Source: Chryseobacterium camelliae (GTDB lineage: Bacteria; Bacteroidota; Bacteroidia; Flavobacteriales; Weeksellaceae). Taken from it: a stretch of 64,000 nucleotides of DNA. This document shows positions 1-9,928 of the stretch, piece by piece. The number at the start of each line of letters is the position of its first letter. Within the stretch, counting starts at the first letter, position 1. The DNA is taken from assembly GCF_002770595.1 (NCBI RefSeq), contig NZ_CP022986.1:3658001-3722000 (forward strand). Reading direction: 5' to 3'. The notes beneath the pieces are model-generated. The model had not been told where the DNA came from, did no database searches, and worked only from the letters and a program-made list of their open reading frames with translations. A program made the position numbers and the translations under genes.

Positions 1-981
1 ATTTCGAAAGAAGAAGAAAAGGGAGCATTGCTCGCTATTCTGATGCATGATATCGGGCATGGACCGTTTTCCCATGCGCTGGAAAGTATGCTGATGGATG
101 ACTGGCATCATGAAAATCTGTCCCTGCTCCTCATGAACAGGCTTAATGAACAGTTCAACGGCCAGTTGTCAACGGCTATTGAGATGTTCCGGGGACAATA
201 CCACAGGAAATTTTTTAACCAGCTTATCTCATCCCAGCTGGATGTGGACCGGCTTGATTATCTGAAAAGGGATAGTTTCTTTACCGGTGTTTCGGAAGGA
301 AACGTGAATACCCAGCGGATCATTTCCATGATGAATGTATGTGAGGACCGTGAACTCGTTATTGATGCCAAAGGAATCTATTCCATTGAAAACTTCCTTA
401 CCGCCAGGATGTTTATGTACTGGCAGGTATATTATCACAAAACTTCTGCGCTGGCAGAGTTTATTCTCGTCAAAATCCTTGAAAGAGCAAAATTTCTTGT
501 GTCCCAAGGAGTCATTCTGCCGGCCACGGAAAACCTTACCTACTTCCTCTACCGTGAAAAAGGTTCGGCTACCGATGAGGATGTGGAACGTTTCACCCAG
601 CTCGATGACAATGATATTATACAGGCTATGAAGTTATGGCAGAAATCCGATGATTTTATCCTCTCATACTGGTGCCGTTGCGTAATTCAGAGGGATCTGC
701 CTAAAACCATCATTTCATCACACCCTTTTGATCAGGCATTTATCGAGGAAAAAATAAAGGATACGAATGCATTTCTCGGAATTGATAACGGCAAAGAACT
801 GGTGCATGAAATAAAACGTAAGCTTCTTCCTTACGATACCGAAAAGCAGCCAATCTGGCTTTTGCAGAAAAACGGGGAAAAAATAAAACTGCATGAATCC
901 GAAGATCAGCTCCTTTCAGGATTGATGGTGAATAAGACTACACGATATATTCTTACGTTTCCCAGGAATTTCAATATTTAA
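1..981 (+). CDS. HD-domain phosphohydrolase (5' truncated by window edge)
   Basis: The frame is open from base 1, so the true start lies outside the window. The visible part is about 326 residues and ends at TAA 979-981. It carries the metal-binding HD signature HDIGHGPFSHALES about 15 residues in, followed by a second acidic segment (QLDVDRLDYLKRDS) typical of dGTPase/SAMHD1-like HD hydrolases. Such proteins hydrolyse nucleotides or other phosphate esters in the cytoplasm; the substrate cannot be told from sequence. The gene lies 80 bp upstream of lpxD on the same strand, but a good promoter between them suggests separate transcription. The HD family call is secure; the exact subfamily is inference. 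Confidence 0.85.
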   Translation: MSKEEEKGALLAILMHDIGHGPFSHALESMLMDDWHHENLSLLLMNRLNEQFNGQLSTAIEMFRGQYHRKFFNQLISSQLDVDRLDYLKRDSFFTGVSEGNVNTQRIISMMNVCEDRELVIDAKGIYSIENFLTARMFMYWQVYYHKTSALAEFILVKILERAKFLVSQGVILPATENLTYFLYREKGSATDEDVERFTQLDDNDIIQAMKLWQKSDDFILSYWCRCVIQRDLPKTIISSHPFDQAFIEEKIKDTNAFLGIDNGKELVHEIKRKLLPYDTEKQPIWLLQKNGEKIKLHESEDQLLSGLMVNKTTRYILTFPRNFNI

Positions 982-1027
982 GAGTGCTAAAGTATATTAA
1001 AATGCACGTTCCGGGATCAAAAAACCT

Positions 1028-1055
1028 TTGCGAATTATAGAATTTCTTATCTTTG
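1028..1055 (+). promoter_or_regulatory. Flavobacterial promoter for the lpx operon
   Basis: TTG at 1028-1030, a 17-base spacer, then TATCTTTG at 1048-1055 match the Bacteroidota consensus TTG-N17-23-TAnnTTTG. The ATG of lpxD begins only 6 bases after the -7 element, so the transcript would have almost no leader. Confidence 0.7.
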
Positions 1056-1061
1056 CAGAAT

Positions 1062-2093
1062 ATGGAATTTACAGCTTCGCAAATTGCAAGTTTTATAGAC
1101 GGTAAAATAATAGGTGACGGCAATGCACTTATTACAGGAGTTTCACCTATTGAAAACGGCGAACAGGGACACCTTTCTTTTATAGCACAGGACAGGTTTT
1201 CCCATTTTCTAGATAGCACAAAGTGTTCCGTTATCATTGTTTCTGAAAATCTTTTAACAAAAGACACCTATGCACCCACGGTTATTTCCGTAAAGGATGC
1301 ATACCTTTCTTTTCAGGTGCTGATGAACCTATATCAGGAAATGCAGGGCAGGAAAGATGGGATTGAAGAAGGATCTTCCATTCATGCAACTGCTCAGATA
1401 GGAGAGAATGTCTATGTAGGTGCCTTCACCTATGTCTCGGAAAAAGCAAAAATCGGGGAAGGTTCCCAGATCTATCCGCAGGTATACATAGGGAAGGGTG
1501 TAAAGATCGGCAAGAACTGTAAAATAGACAGTGGTGCCAGAATCTATGATTACTGCATCATCGGAGACAACTGTATCATTCATTCCAATACCGTTATAGG
1601 AGGAGACGGCTTCGGTTTCCAGCCTACGGCTGAAGGTTTCAAAAAAATTCCTCAGCTGGGCAATGTTATCATCGAAGATAATGTGGAAATCGGTTCCAAC
1701 TGCAGCATAGACAGAGCGACCATAGGCTCAACGGTCATCGGGAAGGGAACCAAGATCGATAACCTGATCCAGATAGCCCATAACGTGAAAATAGGACAGA
1801 ACAATGTCATTGCCGCGCAGGCCGGAATTGCAGGCTCCACAACCATCGGGGACTGGAATCAGATCGGCGGCCAGGTGGGCATCGTCGGACACATAAAAAT
1901 CGGTAACCAGGTAAGAATCCAGGCACAGAGCGGAGTGAGCTCAAGCGTGAAAGATAAGGAGAGCCTGTATGGTTCACCGGCAATCAACTATAACGACTAT
2001 CTGAGGAGCTACATCCACTTCAGGAACCTTACCGGAATCGTAAACAGAATAAATAATCTAGAGAATAACTCAAAAGATAACACTAATGAGTGA
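1062..2093 (+). CDS. lpxD: UDP-3-O-(3-hydroxyacyl)glucosamine N-acyltransferase LpxD
   Basis: LpxD transfers a 3-hydroxyacyl chain from ACP to UDP-3-O-acylglucosamine in the third step of lipid A synthesis. The 343-residue protein has an N-terminal uridine-binding domain (about 1-100) and then a long left-handed beta-helix of isoleucine-patch hexapeptides. The catalytic histidine is visible in [10 protein letters not shown] (H240). ATG 1062 was chosen over an in-frame TTG at 1053 because the latter overlaps the -7 promoter element. The 3' end overlaps lpxC/fabZ by 8 bp, so the two are translationally linked. A second, more divergent LpxD-like gene lies at 4964-5866; this copy has the ordinary full-length architecture. 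Confidence 0.93.
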   Translation: MEFTASQIASFIDGKIIGDGNALITGVSPIENGEQGHLSFIAQDRFSHFLDSTKCSVIIVSENLLTKDTYAPTVISVKDAYLSFQVLMNLYQEMQGRKDGIEEGSSIHATAQIGENVYVGAFTYVSEKAKIGEGSQIYPQVYIGKGVKIGKNCKIDSGARIYDYCIIGDNCIIHSNTVIGGDGFGFQPTAEGFKKIPQLGNVIIEDNVEIGSNCSIDRATIGSTVIGKGTKIDNLIQIAHNVKIGQNNVIAAQAGIAGSTTIGDWNQIGGQVGIVGHIKIGNQVRIQAQSGVSSSVKDKESLYGSPAINYNDYLRSYIHFRNLTGIVNRINNLENNSKDNTNE

Positions 2094-3483
2094 TATGCAA
2101 AAAACGCTTCAGCAAGAGGTAACTCTTTCGGGCATCGGCCTTCATACAGGCAAAGAAGTAAAACTTACCATCAAGCCTGCCAAAGAAAACACAGGTTTTG
2201 TTTTTGTAAGGACAGATCTGGAAGGTCATCCGCAGGTAGAAGCAGACGTTAATTACGTTGTGGCTACCGAAAGAGGGACAACACTGGAAAAATTGGGCGT
2301 TAAAATCACGACCTGTGAGCATCTCCTGGCCGCTCTTGTTGGCTGTGATGTAGATAATGCGATCCTGGAAATGGATGCTTCCGAACCTCCCATCATGGAC
2401 GGGTCTTCCAAGTATTTCGTGGAAGCCATCGAAAGCGTTGGTGTGGTTGATCAGGGAGCTCCGAGAGAATATCTGGTCATCAAAGAGGTGCAGACTTATA
2501 CTGATCCTGTTACCGGTTCTGAGATCACAATCATTCCTTCAGATACCTATGAGGTCACTACGATGGTAGATTTCGGGACTAAAGTCCTGGGAACCCAGAA
2601 TGCTACCATGAAGCATATTTCAGAATTCAAGGAAGAAATTTCATCAGCAAGAACATTCAGCTTTTTGCACGAACTTGAAATGCTGCTGGATCATGGCCTT
2701 ATTAAAGGAGGTGATATTTCCAATGCCATTGTGTATGTGGATAAAGACCTTACCCCTGAAACCACTGAAAAGCTTAAGAAAGCATTCGGGAAAGACAATG
2801 TTTCCATCAGGTCTAACGGGATCCTGGATAACCTGACTTTGAATTATCCTAACGAAGCGGCAAGACATAAACTGCTGGACGTTATCGGGGACCTGGCTTT
2901 AGCCGGGGTTAAAATTAAAGGTAAAGTCATTGCCAACAAACCTGGGCACTACGTCAATACCCAGTTTGCCAAAAAACTGAACCGCCAGTGGAAACTTCAG
3001 AAAAAGAAAAATGTTCCGGACTTTGATCTTACCAAAGAACCGGTTTTCGATATCAACGGAATTATGCGCCTCATGCCGCACAGACCTCCTTTCCTCCTTA
3101 TTGATAAGGTTCTGGAATTGTCTGACTCTCATGTGGTGGGCCTTAAAAATGTAACGATGAACGAGCCGTTCTTCGTAGGTCACTTTCCGAAAGAACCGGT
3201 AATGCCGGGAGTCCTTCAGGTAGAAGCCCTGGCCCAGACTGGTGGAATCCTTGTACTGGCAAGTGTTCCGGATCCTGAAAACTATTCTACCTACTTCATT
3301 AAAATGGATAAGGTTAAATTTAAGAAGAAAGTTGTTCCCGGAGATACGATTATCTTCAAAATTGAACTGATTGAGCCGATCCGAAGAGGAATTGTTCACA
3401 TGCAGGGGTATGGTTATGTAGGGGATTCCGTAGTTGTGGAAGCAGAATTAATGGCCCAGGTTGCTAAAAATAAAGTTGATTAA
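2086..3483 (+). CDS. lpxC/fabZ: Bifunctional UDP-3-O-acyl-GlcNAc deacetylase / 3-hydroxyacyl-ACP dehydratase
   Basis: This is the LpxC-FabZ fusion known from Bacteroidota. Residues about 1-310 form LpxC, the zinc deacetylase that commits UDP-3-O-acyl-GlcNAc to lipid A synthesis. Zinc ligands are seen as H79 ([11 protein letters not shown]) and H261/D265 ([10 protein letters not shown]). Residues about 320-465 form FabZ, with [12 protein letters not shown] and the catalytic pair H366 (VGHFP) and E380 (QVEALAQ). The two activities compete for the same 3-hydroxyacyl-ACP pool, which the fusion may balance. The gene overlaps lpxD by 8 bp and its stop directly abuts the ATG of lpxA. Confidence 0.95.
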   Translation: MSDMQKTLQQEVTLSGIGLHTGKEVKLTIKPAKENTGFVFVRTDLEGHPQVEADVNYVVATERGTTLEKLGVKITTCEHLLAALVGCDVDNAILEMDASEPPIMDGSSKYFVEAIESVGVVDQGAPREYLVIKEVQTYTDPVTGSEITIIPSDTYEVTTMVDFGTKVLGTQNATMKHISEFKEEISSARTFSFLHELEMLLDHGLIKGGDISNAIVYVDKDLTPETTEKLKKAFGKDNVSIRSNGILDNLTLNYPNEAARHKLLDVIGDLALAGVKIKGKVIANKPGHYVNTQFAKKLNRQWKLQKKKNVPDFDLTKEPVFDINGIMRLMPHRPPFLLIDKVLELSDSHVVGLKNVTMNEPFFVGHFPKEPVMPGVLQVEALAQTGGILVLASVPDPENYSTYFIKMDKVKFKKKVVPGDTIIFKIELIEPIRRGIVHMQGYGYVGDSVVVEAELMAQVAKNKVD

Positions 3484-4275
3484 ATGATTCATCAGTTAGC
3501 TGCCGTTGATAAACGTGCAAAAATCAGCAAAAATGTAATTGTAGAGCCTTTTACTACAATTGCGGGGGATGTGGAAATAGGCGAAGGCACCTGGATCGGG
3601 CCCAACGTAACCATTATGGATGGTGCCAGGATTGGGAAGAACTGTAAAATATTTCCCGGGACTGTAATTTCCGCCATTCCGCAGGACCTTAAGTTCGATG
3701 GTGAAGATACCCGGGTTATTATTGATGATGATACCACCATCCGTGAATGCGTCACCGTCAACAGGGGTACGAAAGCACTGGGATATACCAAAATAGGAAA
3801 GAACTGCCTGATCATGGCTACTTCCCACATTGCCCACGACTGCATTATCGGAGATCATGTGATCATTGTGAACGGATGCGGAATTGCAGGGCATGTGGAA
3901 ATTGGTGATTACACGGTGATGGGCGGGCTGAGTGCGGTGCACCAGTTCGGTAAAATCGGTAAGCACGTAATGATTTCCGGTGGTACACTCGTAAGAAAAG
4001 ATATTCCTCCTTATATAAAAGTGGCCAGAGAGCCGATGTCTTACGCGGGAATTAATTCCGTAGGATTGAGAAGAAGAGGGTTCAGCAACGAAAAAATATT
4101 TGAAATCCAGAAAATATACAGATCCATTTTCCAGATGAAGATGAACGTTTCCCAAGCAATGGCATATATTGAAAAAGAAATGCTGCCTACTGCTGAAAGG
4201 GACGAGATCCTTCAGTTCATCCAGAATTCACCACGAGGAATCGTAAAGGGATACGGAACCAATAAAGAGGTCTGA
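3484..4275 (+). CDS. lpxA: Acyl-ACP--UDP-N-acetylglucosamine O-acyltransferase LpxA
   Basis: LpxA starts lipid A synthesis by acylating UDP-GlcNAc at O-3. The 263-residue length is normal for the family. Hexapeptide repeats fill residues about 1-190, the motif SHIAHDCIIGD carries the catalytic histidine, and the C-terminal helical domain follows GLRRRGFS. Its ATG follows the lpxC/fabZ stop with no gap, so lpxD-lpxC/fabZ-lpxA form one operon. The gene order resembles the usual bacterial lpxD-fabZ-lpxA cluster with lpxC drawn in by fusion. Confidence 0.95.
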   Translation: MIHQLAAVDKRAKISKNVIVEPFTTIAGDVEIGEGTWIGPNVTIMDGARIGKNCKIFPGTVISAIPQDLKFDGEDTRVIIDDDTTIRECVTVNRGTKALGYTKIGKNCLIMATSHIAHDCIIGDHVIIVNGCGIAGHVEIGDYTVMGGLSAVHQFGKIGKHVMISGGTLVRKDIPPYIKVAREPMSYAGINSVGLRRRGFSNEKIFEIQKIYRSIFQMKMNVSQAMAYIEKEMLPTAERDEILQFIQNSPRGIVKGYGTNKEV

Positions 4276-4323
4276 AGCAGGACGTCCGATAAAAAGAATA
4301 ATACAACTTAGATAATACAATTA

Positions 4324-4890
4324 ATGGCAACAAGTAACGATATCAGAAAAGGGCTGTGTATTGAGTACAGCAATGATATTTATAAAGTAATCGAGTTTCT
4401 TCACGTAAAACCGGGAAAAGGACCTGCTTTCGTAAGAACTAAATTAAAATCGGTAACCAACGGAAAAGTAATTGATAATACATTTTCTGCCGGTCATAAA
4501 ATCGAAGAGGTAAAAGTGATCACCAGAAAGTATCAGTACCTGTATGATGATGAGAATGGTTTCCATTTCATGAACAATGATGATTTCTCCCAATTATACC
4601 TGAATAAGGAGATGATTGAAAACTCTCAATTCATGAAAGCCGGGGAAGAAGTAACCATCATACTGAAAGAGGTAGATGAAACACCGCTTTCAGCAGAACT
4701 TCCGCAATCCGTATACCTGGATATTATTGAAGCTGATCCGGGCGTAAAAGGAAATACGGCTACCAATGCGCTTAAAAATGCCATCGTGGAAACCGGTGCA
4801 CGGGTGATGGTTCCTCTGTTCATTGAACCGGGAGACAAAATCAAAGTAAGCACAGAAGACGGTTCTTACTTGGAAAGAGTAAAAGAATAA
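4324..4890 (+). CDS. efp: Translation elongation factor P
   Basis: EF-P binds ribosomes stalled on polyproline and helps form the peptide bond. The 188-residue protein has the usual three beta-barrel domains. The tip loop reads HVKPGKGPAF with K32 at the position that carries a modification in many species. The C-terminal OB fold ends in GDKIKVSTEDGSYLERV, which fits the family. It lies 48 bp after lpxA in the same direction and may be co-transcribed. No modification enzyme is visible nearby. Confidence 0.95.
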   Translation: MATSNDIRKGLCIEYSNDIYKVIEFLHVKPGKGPAFVRTKLKSVTNGKVIDNTFSAGHKIEEVKVITRKYQYLYDDENGFHFMNNDDFSQLYLNKEMIENSQFMKAGEEVTIILKEVDETPLSAELPQSVYLDIIEADPGVKGNTATNALKNAIVETGARVMVPLFIEPGDKIKVSTEDGSYLERVKE

Positions 4891-4963
4891 AATAAAATAT
4901 CATGTACAATAATTCGGTTTGCCTATGCATTCCGAATTTTGTTTTATAAGAAAAATAGCTGTT

Positions 4964-5866
4964 ATGAGATTCCATTCCCCGCAAAAACTGAAAACCATTG
5001 CAGACCTTATCGGAGCGAAGCCTGTAGGTCCTGAAGACTTCGAGGTTCTGGGAACCAACGAAATTCACAGGGTACAGCCCGGTGACATTGTTTTTGTCAA
5101 CCATCCCAAATATTACGATAAAGCACTCCAGTCTGCGGCAACCATTATCATGATCGATAAAGAAGTGGAATGCCCGGAAGGAAAGGCACTCTTGGTTTCT
5201 GATGACCCGTTCCGGGATTTCAACAGGATCAACACGCACTTTACAAGGATCTATAATTTTACCGAGGAGCTCCATGATGTTGAAATCGGTGAAGGAACCC
5301 ATATCCATCCGTCGGCAGTGGTAGGCAACAACATAAAGATCGGAAAAAATACCCTGATCTTCCCTAATGTAGTTATTGGTGACCGTACCGTCATTGGAGA
5401 TAATGTGATTATCCAGTCCGGAACTGTACTGGGAGGCGATGCGTTTTATTACCGTAAGCTTAACGGCAGTTTCGACCGTTTGATTTCCGTAGGGAATGTC
5501 GTTATTGAAGACAATGTGGAGATCGGGAACAACTGTACGATCGACCGGGGCGTAACCGATTCTACCATAATCGGTGAAGGCTCTGTCCTTGATAATCAGA
5601 TCCAGGTAGGACACGATACCGTCATCGGTAAAAAATGCCTGATTGCTTCCCAGGTGGGTATCGCAGGATGCTGCACCATTGGTGATGAAGTTACCGTTTG
5701 GGGCCAGGTGGGTATGGCGTCCGGCAATACGGTTGCATCCGGTACTGTACTGCTTGGCAAAACCGGAGTCAACAGAGACCTTGAAAAAGGGACCTATATC
5801 GGGATGTTTGCGGAAGATTATAAAACCTACCTGAAGAAGGAAATTAAATTGAGAAACCTGGAATAA
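4964..5866 (+). CDS. Second LpxD-like N-acyltransferase
   Basis: This 300-residue hexapeptide-repeat protein resembles LpxD: an N-terminal nucleotide-binding-like domain (about 1-95), a long left-handed beta-helix, and the active-site segment IQVGHDTVIG with H217. It differs clearly from the LpxD at 1062-2093 and lacks the longer C-terminal helix. ATG 4964 was chosen because the conserved part begins there; an in-frame ATG at 4925 would add 13 poorly conserved residues. It may act on a different acyl donor or on a different UDP-sugar. Its place beside lpxA and efp supports an envelope role. That it is an acyltransferase is well supported; the substrate is inference. Confidence 0.8.
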   Translation: MRFHSPQKLKTIADLIGAKPVGPEDFEVLGTNEIHRVQPGDIVFVNHPKYYDKALQSAATIIMIDKEVECPEGKALLVSDDPFRDFNRINTHFTRIYNFTEELHDVEIGEGTHIHPSAVVGNNIKIGKNTLIFPNVVIGDRTVIGDNVIIQSGTVLGGDAFYYRKLNGSFDRLISVGNVVIEDNVEIGNNCTIDRGVTDSTIIGEGSVLDNQIQVGHDTVIGKKCLIASQVGIAGCCTIGDEVTVWGQVGMASGNTVASGTVLLGKTGVNRDLEKGTYIGMFAEDYKTYLKKEIKLRNLE

Positions 5867-5880
5867 ACAAATTATTTTCG

Positions 5881-5914
5881 TTGGTCTATAATCAAAGAAA
5901 AATAAGTAAATTTG
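5881..5914 (+). promoter_or_regulatory. Probable promoter of sucD
   Basis: TTG 5881-5883, a 23-base spacer and TAAATTTG 5907-5914 fit the flavobacterial consensus at the upper end of its spacing. Transcription would start about 35 bases before the sucD ATG. Confidence 0.55.
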
Positions 5915-5955
5915 TGAGCATTAATAAACAAAGAATAAATTAAAACAACAATAAA

Positions 5956-6828
5956 ATGTCAATTTTAGTAAACAAAGATTCTAAAGTAATTGTACAAGGA
6001 TTTACAGGGAACGAAGGGACTTTCCATGCAAGCCAGATGATTGAATACGGAACCAACGTTGTAGGTGGGGTTACTCCGGGAAAAGGAGGAAGCGAGCACC
6101 TTGGGAAGCCGGTATTCAATACTGTAGCTGAAGCGGTTGAAAAGGCCGGAGCCAATGTAACGATCATCTTCGTACCGCCTGCATTTGCTGCGGATGCTAT
6201 TATGGAAGCTGCAGAAGCGGGAATCAAAGTAATCGTATGTATTACGGAAGGAATCCCTGTAGCGGATATGGTGAAGGTAAAATCTTATATTGCTGACAGA
6301 GACTGCAGACTCATCGGTCCTAACTGCCCGGGAATCATTACTTCTGAAGAAGCTAAAATTGGGATTATGCCAGGTTTCGTTTTCAAAAAAGGAAAAGTGG
6401 GAATCGTTTCAAAATCAGGAACCCTTACTTACGAAGCTGCTGACCAGGTAGTAAAAGCAGGATTCGGAGTTTCTACGGCAATCGGTATCGGTGGAGACCC
6501 GATCATCGGAACTACAACCAGAGAAGCACTGGAATTGTTCATCAACGATCCTGAAACTGAAGCTGTAGTAATGATCGGAGAAATCGGTGGCGGATTGGAA
6601 GCTGAAGCTGCAAGATGGTACAAGGCCAGCGGTTCTACGAAACCGGTTGTTGGATTCATCGCAGGACAGACAGCGCCAAAAGGAAGAACGATGGGTCACG
6701 CAGGAGCTATTGTAGGAGGTGCAGAAGATACGGCTCAGGCTAAAATGGAGATCATGAGAGAAAACGGGATCAATGTAGTGGACTCTCCGGCTGACATCGG
6801 TGCTACCGTAGCCAAAGTGTTATCATAA
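5956..6828 (+). CDS. sucD: Succinate--CoA ligase alpha subunit
   Basis: SucD, with the beta subunit SucC, converts succinyl-CoA to succinate with substrate-level phosphorylation in the TCA cycle. The 290-residue length is standard. Visible hallmarks are the CoA-binding Rossmann N-terminus ([12 protein letters not shown]), the segment GPNCPGII and the phosphohistidine loop [13 protein letters not shown] with H248. No sucC is present in the window, so the subunits are encoded at separate places. The gene has its own promoter and is followed 16 bp later by an outer-membrane protein gene. Confidence 0.96.
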   Translation: MSILVNKDSKVIVQGFTGNEGTFHASQMIEYGTNVVGGVTPGKGGSEHLGKPVFNTVAEAVEKAGANVTIIFVPPAFAADAIMEAAEAGIKVIVCITEGIPVADMVKVKSYIADRDCRLIGPNCPGIITSEEAKIGIMPGFVFKKGKVGIVSKSGTLTYEAADQVVKAGFGVSTAIGIGGDPIIGTTTREALELFINDPETEAVVMIGEIGGGLEAEAARWYKASGSTKPVVGFIAGQTAPKGRTMGHAGAIVGGAEDTAQAKMEIMRENGINVVDSPADIGATVAKVLS

Positions 6829-6844
6829 CATTTAAAAACAACAT

Positions 6845-7522
6845 ATGAAAAAACTTTTATTAACCTCAGCCCTCACGTTTTCCGCTTTATCTTTTGCGCA
6901 GATTGATTTCAGCAGCACAAGATTCGGGATTACGGCAGGCGGCAACTATTCCCGTGTAAAAAATGCCCACAACCCCTCAGGGCCAAGATACACATTTCAG
7001 GCAGGAGCACTGGCCCTGATTCCTATAGGAAAAGGAAACCAGTTCTACATCCAGCCGGAGGTCCTGTATTACGGTGCCGGTGAAACAGGGAAAAATAAGG
7101 ATGTCAAAGGCGCAGACGGATACAATGCCGTATATGCCAATGATTACCTGAGCGTTCCCGTTTATTTCAAAGGATACTTTTCCGAGGCGGAATCGGAATT
7201 CTTCGGAATGGTTGGACCGCGATTTAACTTTTTAGTGAACCAGACGGTTAAAAATGCACCGTTAACAAGACCGTATTACAATCCTGATGTTACGGATCCG
7301 GCTTACCCTGCGATCAGCGGGAAGGCCAACAGCTTTAACTTCGGTATCGGTCTGGGAATCGGTTATAGCTATAAGAGACAGCTGGAACTCGCTATAAAAT
7401 ATGATATCGGTTTATCCAATACCTATCCTAATCTCGTAGAAACCTGGACCAAATCCAGTGATACGGAAAAGAGCAAATCTGAGCAGGTACTTAGTATCGG
7501 AATCAGCTATATCTTTCAGTAA
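6845..7522 (+). CDS. Outer-membrane beta-barrel protein (PorT/OmpW-like)
   Basis: This 225-residue protein starts with a clear Sec signal peptide (MKKLLLTSALTFSALSFAQ). The mature part alternates short hydrophobic strands with glycine and aromatic residues (FGITAGGNYSRV, FYIQPEVLYYG, IGLGIGYSYKRQ) and ends in the aromatic-terminated strand SIGISYIFQ, typical of an outer-membrane beta barrel. It belongs to the broad family of small porin-like barrels common in Flavobacteriia; cargo or partner is unknown. It follows sucD by 16 bp and ends before a strong bidirectional terminator. Confidence 0.8.
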   Translation: MKKLLLTSALTFSALSFAQIDFSSTRFGITAGGNYSRVKNAHNPSGPRYTFQAGALALIPIGKGNQFYIQPEVLYYGAGETGKNKDVKGADGYNAVYANDYLSVPVYFKGYFSEAESEFFGMVGPRFNFLVNQTVKNAPLTRPYYNPDVTDPAYPAISGKANSFNFGIGLGIGYSYKRQLELAIKYDIGLSNTYPNLVETWTKSSDTEKSKSEQVLSIGISYIFQ

Positions 7523-7544
7523 ACCATACAAGATAGTAAAACAG

Positions 7545-7575
7545 AATCCCGGAAGCAAAGCTTCCGGGATTTTTA
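7545..7575. terminator. Bidirectional intrinsic terminator
   Basis: A perfect stem AATCCCGGAAGC / GCTTCCGGGATT with a 3-base loop is followed by a T run on the + strand. It sits between the convergent outer-membrane protein gene and the ABC permease gene. Confidence 0.85.
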
Positions 7576-7597
7576 TATTGAATACTATATCATCTGC

Positions 7598-8908
7598 TTA
7601 ACCGCGGATCCATTTCCAGAGTTCTTTCAGCGTCGCTTTGTTGCCGTACATCAGAATACCTACCCGGTAAATCTTACCGGCCAGGAAAATCATGAATACG
7701 GTAGTTCCTAACAACAGTACTATGGAAAGGGCAATCTGCCATGCCGGAACTCCGAAAGGTATCCTGGCGATCATCGCTACCGGAGACGTAAACGGGATGA
7801 TGGAAAGCCAGAAGCCCAGAGGTCCGTCAGGATTATTCATCAGGGTAAAGCTGCCATACATGCCCAGTGTTAAAGGAAGGATGGCAAACAGGGTAAACTG
7901 TTGGGTTTCCGTTTCATTGTCAACGGCAGAGCCTATGGCAGCGTAAATGGAGCTGTAAAATATATATCCTAAAAGGAAAAATACGATGAATACGAAAATA
8001 ATCAGCGGGAAATTTAATTCCAGCAGACTGTGGGAAACCTGAGTGGCGATCTGGGCTACATCAAGCTTTTCCGTAATGCTCTCACTGGCGCCCGGAATAT
8101 TCTTCTGAATTGAAGAAAACCCGGTGTTTAAAACTACGGCCCCGATCACAGACATGGTAATCCATACCACAAACTGCGTAAGGGCAACCATCGTAACACC
8201 GAGAATCTTTCCCATCATCAGTTCAAAAGGTTTAACGGAAGAAATAATGATTTCCACTACGCGGTTATTCTTCTCTTCCAGGACGCTTCTCATCACCCGT
8301 ACTCCGTAAATAATGATGAACATGAAGGTGACGTACATCAGGAGCATGCTCAGTCCGGATTTTACTCCGAAAGTAAGATCAGAATCCTCTTTATTGCCTT
8401 CAGCCACATTGATGGTTTTTAGGGTAAAAGCCTTGTCGAGATCATACAGCTGCTTTTCTGCAATCCCCATTTCCCTGATCCTTTCCTTTTTAATGACATT
8501 ATTGATGTCGTTAATAATCCGCTGCTTCGTATCAAAGCCTATTTTGTTGTTGACTACCAGACGGGTGTTATCCTGAAGATCCTTGAAGTCCCGGTTTTTA
8601 AGTTCGGGCAAGATCAGGATGCCGTCCAGTGACTCATTGTTCTTCAGGGTTTTCATATTAGCCTGTTCATCTGCAGCCGGAATGAAAATATAATTGAGTT
8701 TCTTGTCAGAAGGAAGCTGGTTCTTAAAAAGACCGCTTCTGTCCACCACCTGGATGACGTTATGGGATTCATTAGCCTTAAACATCAGTCCTATAATGGA
8801 ACCGAATGCAATAAGCATAACAGGGGCCAGCAGAGTAAGGATGATAAAGGACTTTTTCTTAACCTGGGTCAGGAACTCCCTTTTGGTAATTAAAAATATA
8901 TTGTTCAT
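7598..8908 (-). CDS. ABC-2 type exporter permease (NatB-like)
   Basis: This 436-residue membrane protein has an N-terminal transmembrane helix (about 20-42), a large extracytoplasmic domain (about 50-190) and a block of about five more helices. It matches the ABC-2 permease family that includes NatB/YhaP, which exports sodium or small molecules. The partner ATPase gene lies 6 bp upstream on the same strand, so the two form an operon. The substrate is not evident. The proximity of hemB and lipid genes looks incidental. Confidence 0.88.
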   Translation of the reverse strand: MNNIFLITKREFLTQVKKKSFIILTLLAPVMLIAFGSIIGLMFKANESHNVIQVVDRSGLFKNQLPSDKKLNYIFIPAADEQANMKTLKNNESLDGILILPELKNRDFKDLQDNTRLVVNNKIGFDTKQRIINDINNVIKKERIREMGIAEKQLYDLDKAFTLKTINVAEGNKEDSDLTFGVKSGLSMLLMYVTFMFIIIYGVRVMRSVLEEKNNRVVEIIISSVKPFELMMGKILGVTMVALTQFVVWITMSVIGAVVLNTGFSSIQKNIPGASESITEKLDVAQIATQVSHSLLELNFPLIIFVFIVFFLLGYIFYSSIYAAIGSAVDNETETQQFTLFAILPLTLGMYGSFTLMNNPDGPLGFWLSIIPFTSPVAMIARIPFGVPAWQIALSIVLLLGTTVFMIFLAGKIYRVGILMYGNKATLKELWKWIRG

Positions 8909-8914
8909 AGTCTA

Positions 8915-9826
8915 TTAGGAGGGATTACTGACAGCATTGATGAATACTTCGTTCATACTCGGGATTTTCTCGTCAAAGGACCGGATTTTTCCCGCTTGTA
9001 CCAGATCTGTGATAATCAGGTTTTGGTCATTTTCATTTTTCAGGTCGAATGAAACCAGCTGATTATGGTAGGAGAGGTTAAAAATGCCATATTTGTTTCT
9101 GAAATGCTCAAAGCCGTTTTCATTGACGTCAGAAAGGGTGATGCCGAAAATGTTTTTCTTGAATTTTTCCCTTACGTCGAATACCCTTCCGTCGATGATT
9201 TTTTTTGAATTGTTGATCAGGGCCACATAATCGCACATTTCTTCCACACTTTCCATCCGGTGGGTAGACAGGATAATGGTAGTCCCGTTATTTTTGAGGT
9301 CGATGATCTGGTCTTTGATAAGATTGGCATTGACAGGATCGAAACCTGAAAAAGGCTCATCCAAGATCAGCAGGTGAGGCTTATGAAGTACCGTAACCAC
9401 AAACTGTATCTTCTGGGCCATCCCTTTGGAAAGTTCGGAAAGCTTCTTTTTCCACCACTGGTCGATATGGAGCTTTTCAAACCATTGTTTGGCTTCGTTC
9501 TGCGCATCTTTCTTACTCATGCCTTTCAGTTCCCCGAAGTAAATGATCTGGTCGCCTACACTCATATTTTTGTACAGGCCCCTTTCTTCAGGCATATAAC
9601 CGATATCTTTGATATGGTCCGGATTAAGCTTCTGTCCGTTGATGAAAACATCTCCGGAATCTGCCTGGGTAATCTGGTTGATGATTCTGATGAATGAGGT
9701 TTTGCCGGCTCCGTTGGGGCCAAGAAGTCCGTAAATACTTCCTTTGGGAACGTCGATACTGAAATCATCCAGTGCGGTCTTCTTTCCGGCGTTATAGGTC
9801 TTCGTGATATGTTCAGCCTTTAGCAT
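8915..9826 (-). CDS. ABC transporter ATP-binding protein (NatA-like)
   Basis: This 303-residue ATPase powers the permease encoded just downstream. Walker A is GPNGAGKTS, the signature is the variant LSKGM, and Walker B is LLILDEPFSG. The switch histidine follows in STHRMESVEEM. After the ABC domain (about 1-225) comes a C-terminal DUF4162-like extension typical of ABC-2 exporter ATPases. The 5' end faces a minus-strand T9SS gene 77 bp away. Confidence 0.92.
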   Translation of the reverse strand: MLKAEHITKTYNAGKKTALDDFSIDVPKGSIYGLLGPNGAGKTSFIRIINQITQADSGDVFINGQKLNPDHIKDIGYMPEERGLYKNMSVGDQIIYFGELKGMSKKDAQNEAKQWFEKLHIDQWWKKKLSELSKGMAQKIQFVVTVLHKPHLLILDEPFSGFDPVNANLIKDQIIDLKNNGTTIILSTHRMESVEEMCDYVALINNSKKIIDGRVFDVREKFKKNIFGITLSDVNENGFEHFRNKYGIFNLSYHNQLVSFDLKNENDQNLIITDLVQAGKIRSFDEKIPSMNEVFINAVSNPS

Positions 9827-9902
9827 TCGGGTTTTGATTTGTAAGTATAAAAATGTCCCGAAAGTTACGGAATTATTGAACGAGATAGGCCCGGAAATAA
9901 AA

Positions 9903-9924
9903 AATCCTGATGATTATCAGGATT
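9903..9924 (-). terminator. Intrinsic terminator of the small T9SS gene
   Basis: The inverted repeat AATCCTGAT / ATCAGGATT with a 4-base loop is followed on the minus strand by a run of T. It lies directly after the stop of the gene at 9929-10279. Confidence 0.75.
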
Positions 9925-9928
9925 CAGT

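Noticed and set aside
2086..3483. LpxC/FabZ as an assembly artefact or frameshift fusion
   Set aside because: The fused gene is well known in Bacteroidota and both halves have intact active sites.
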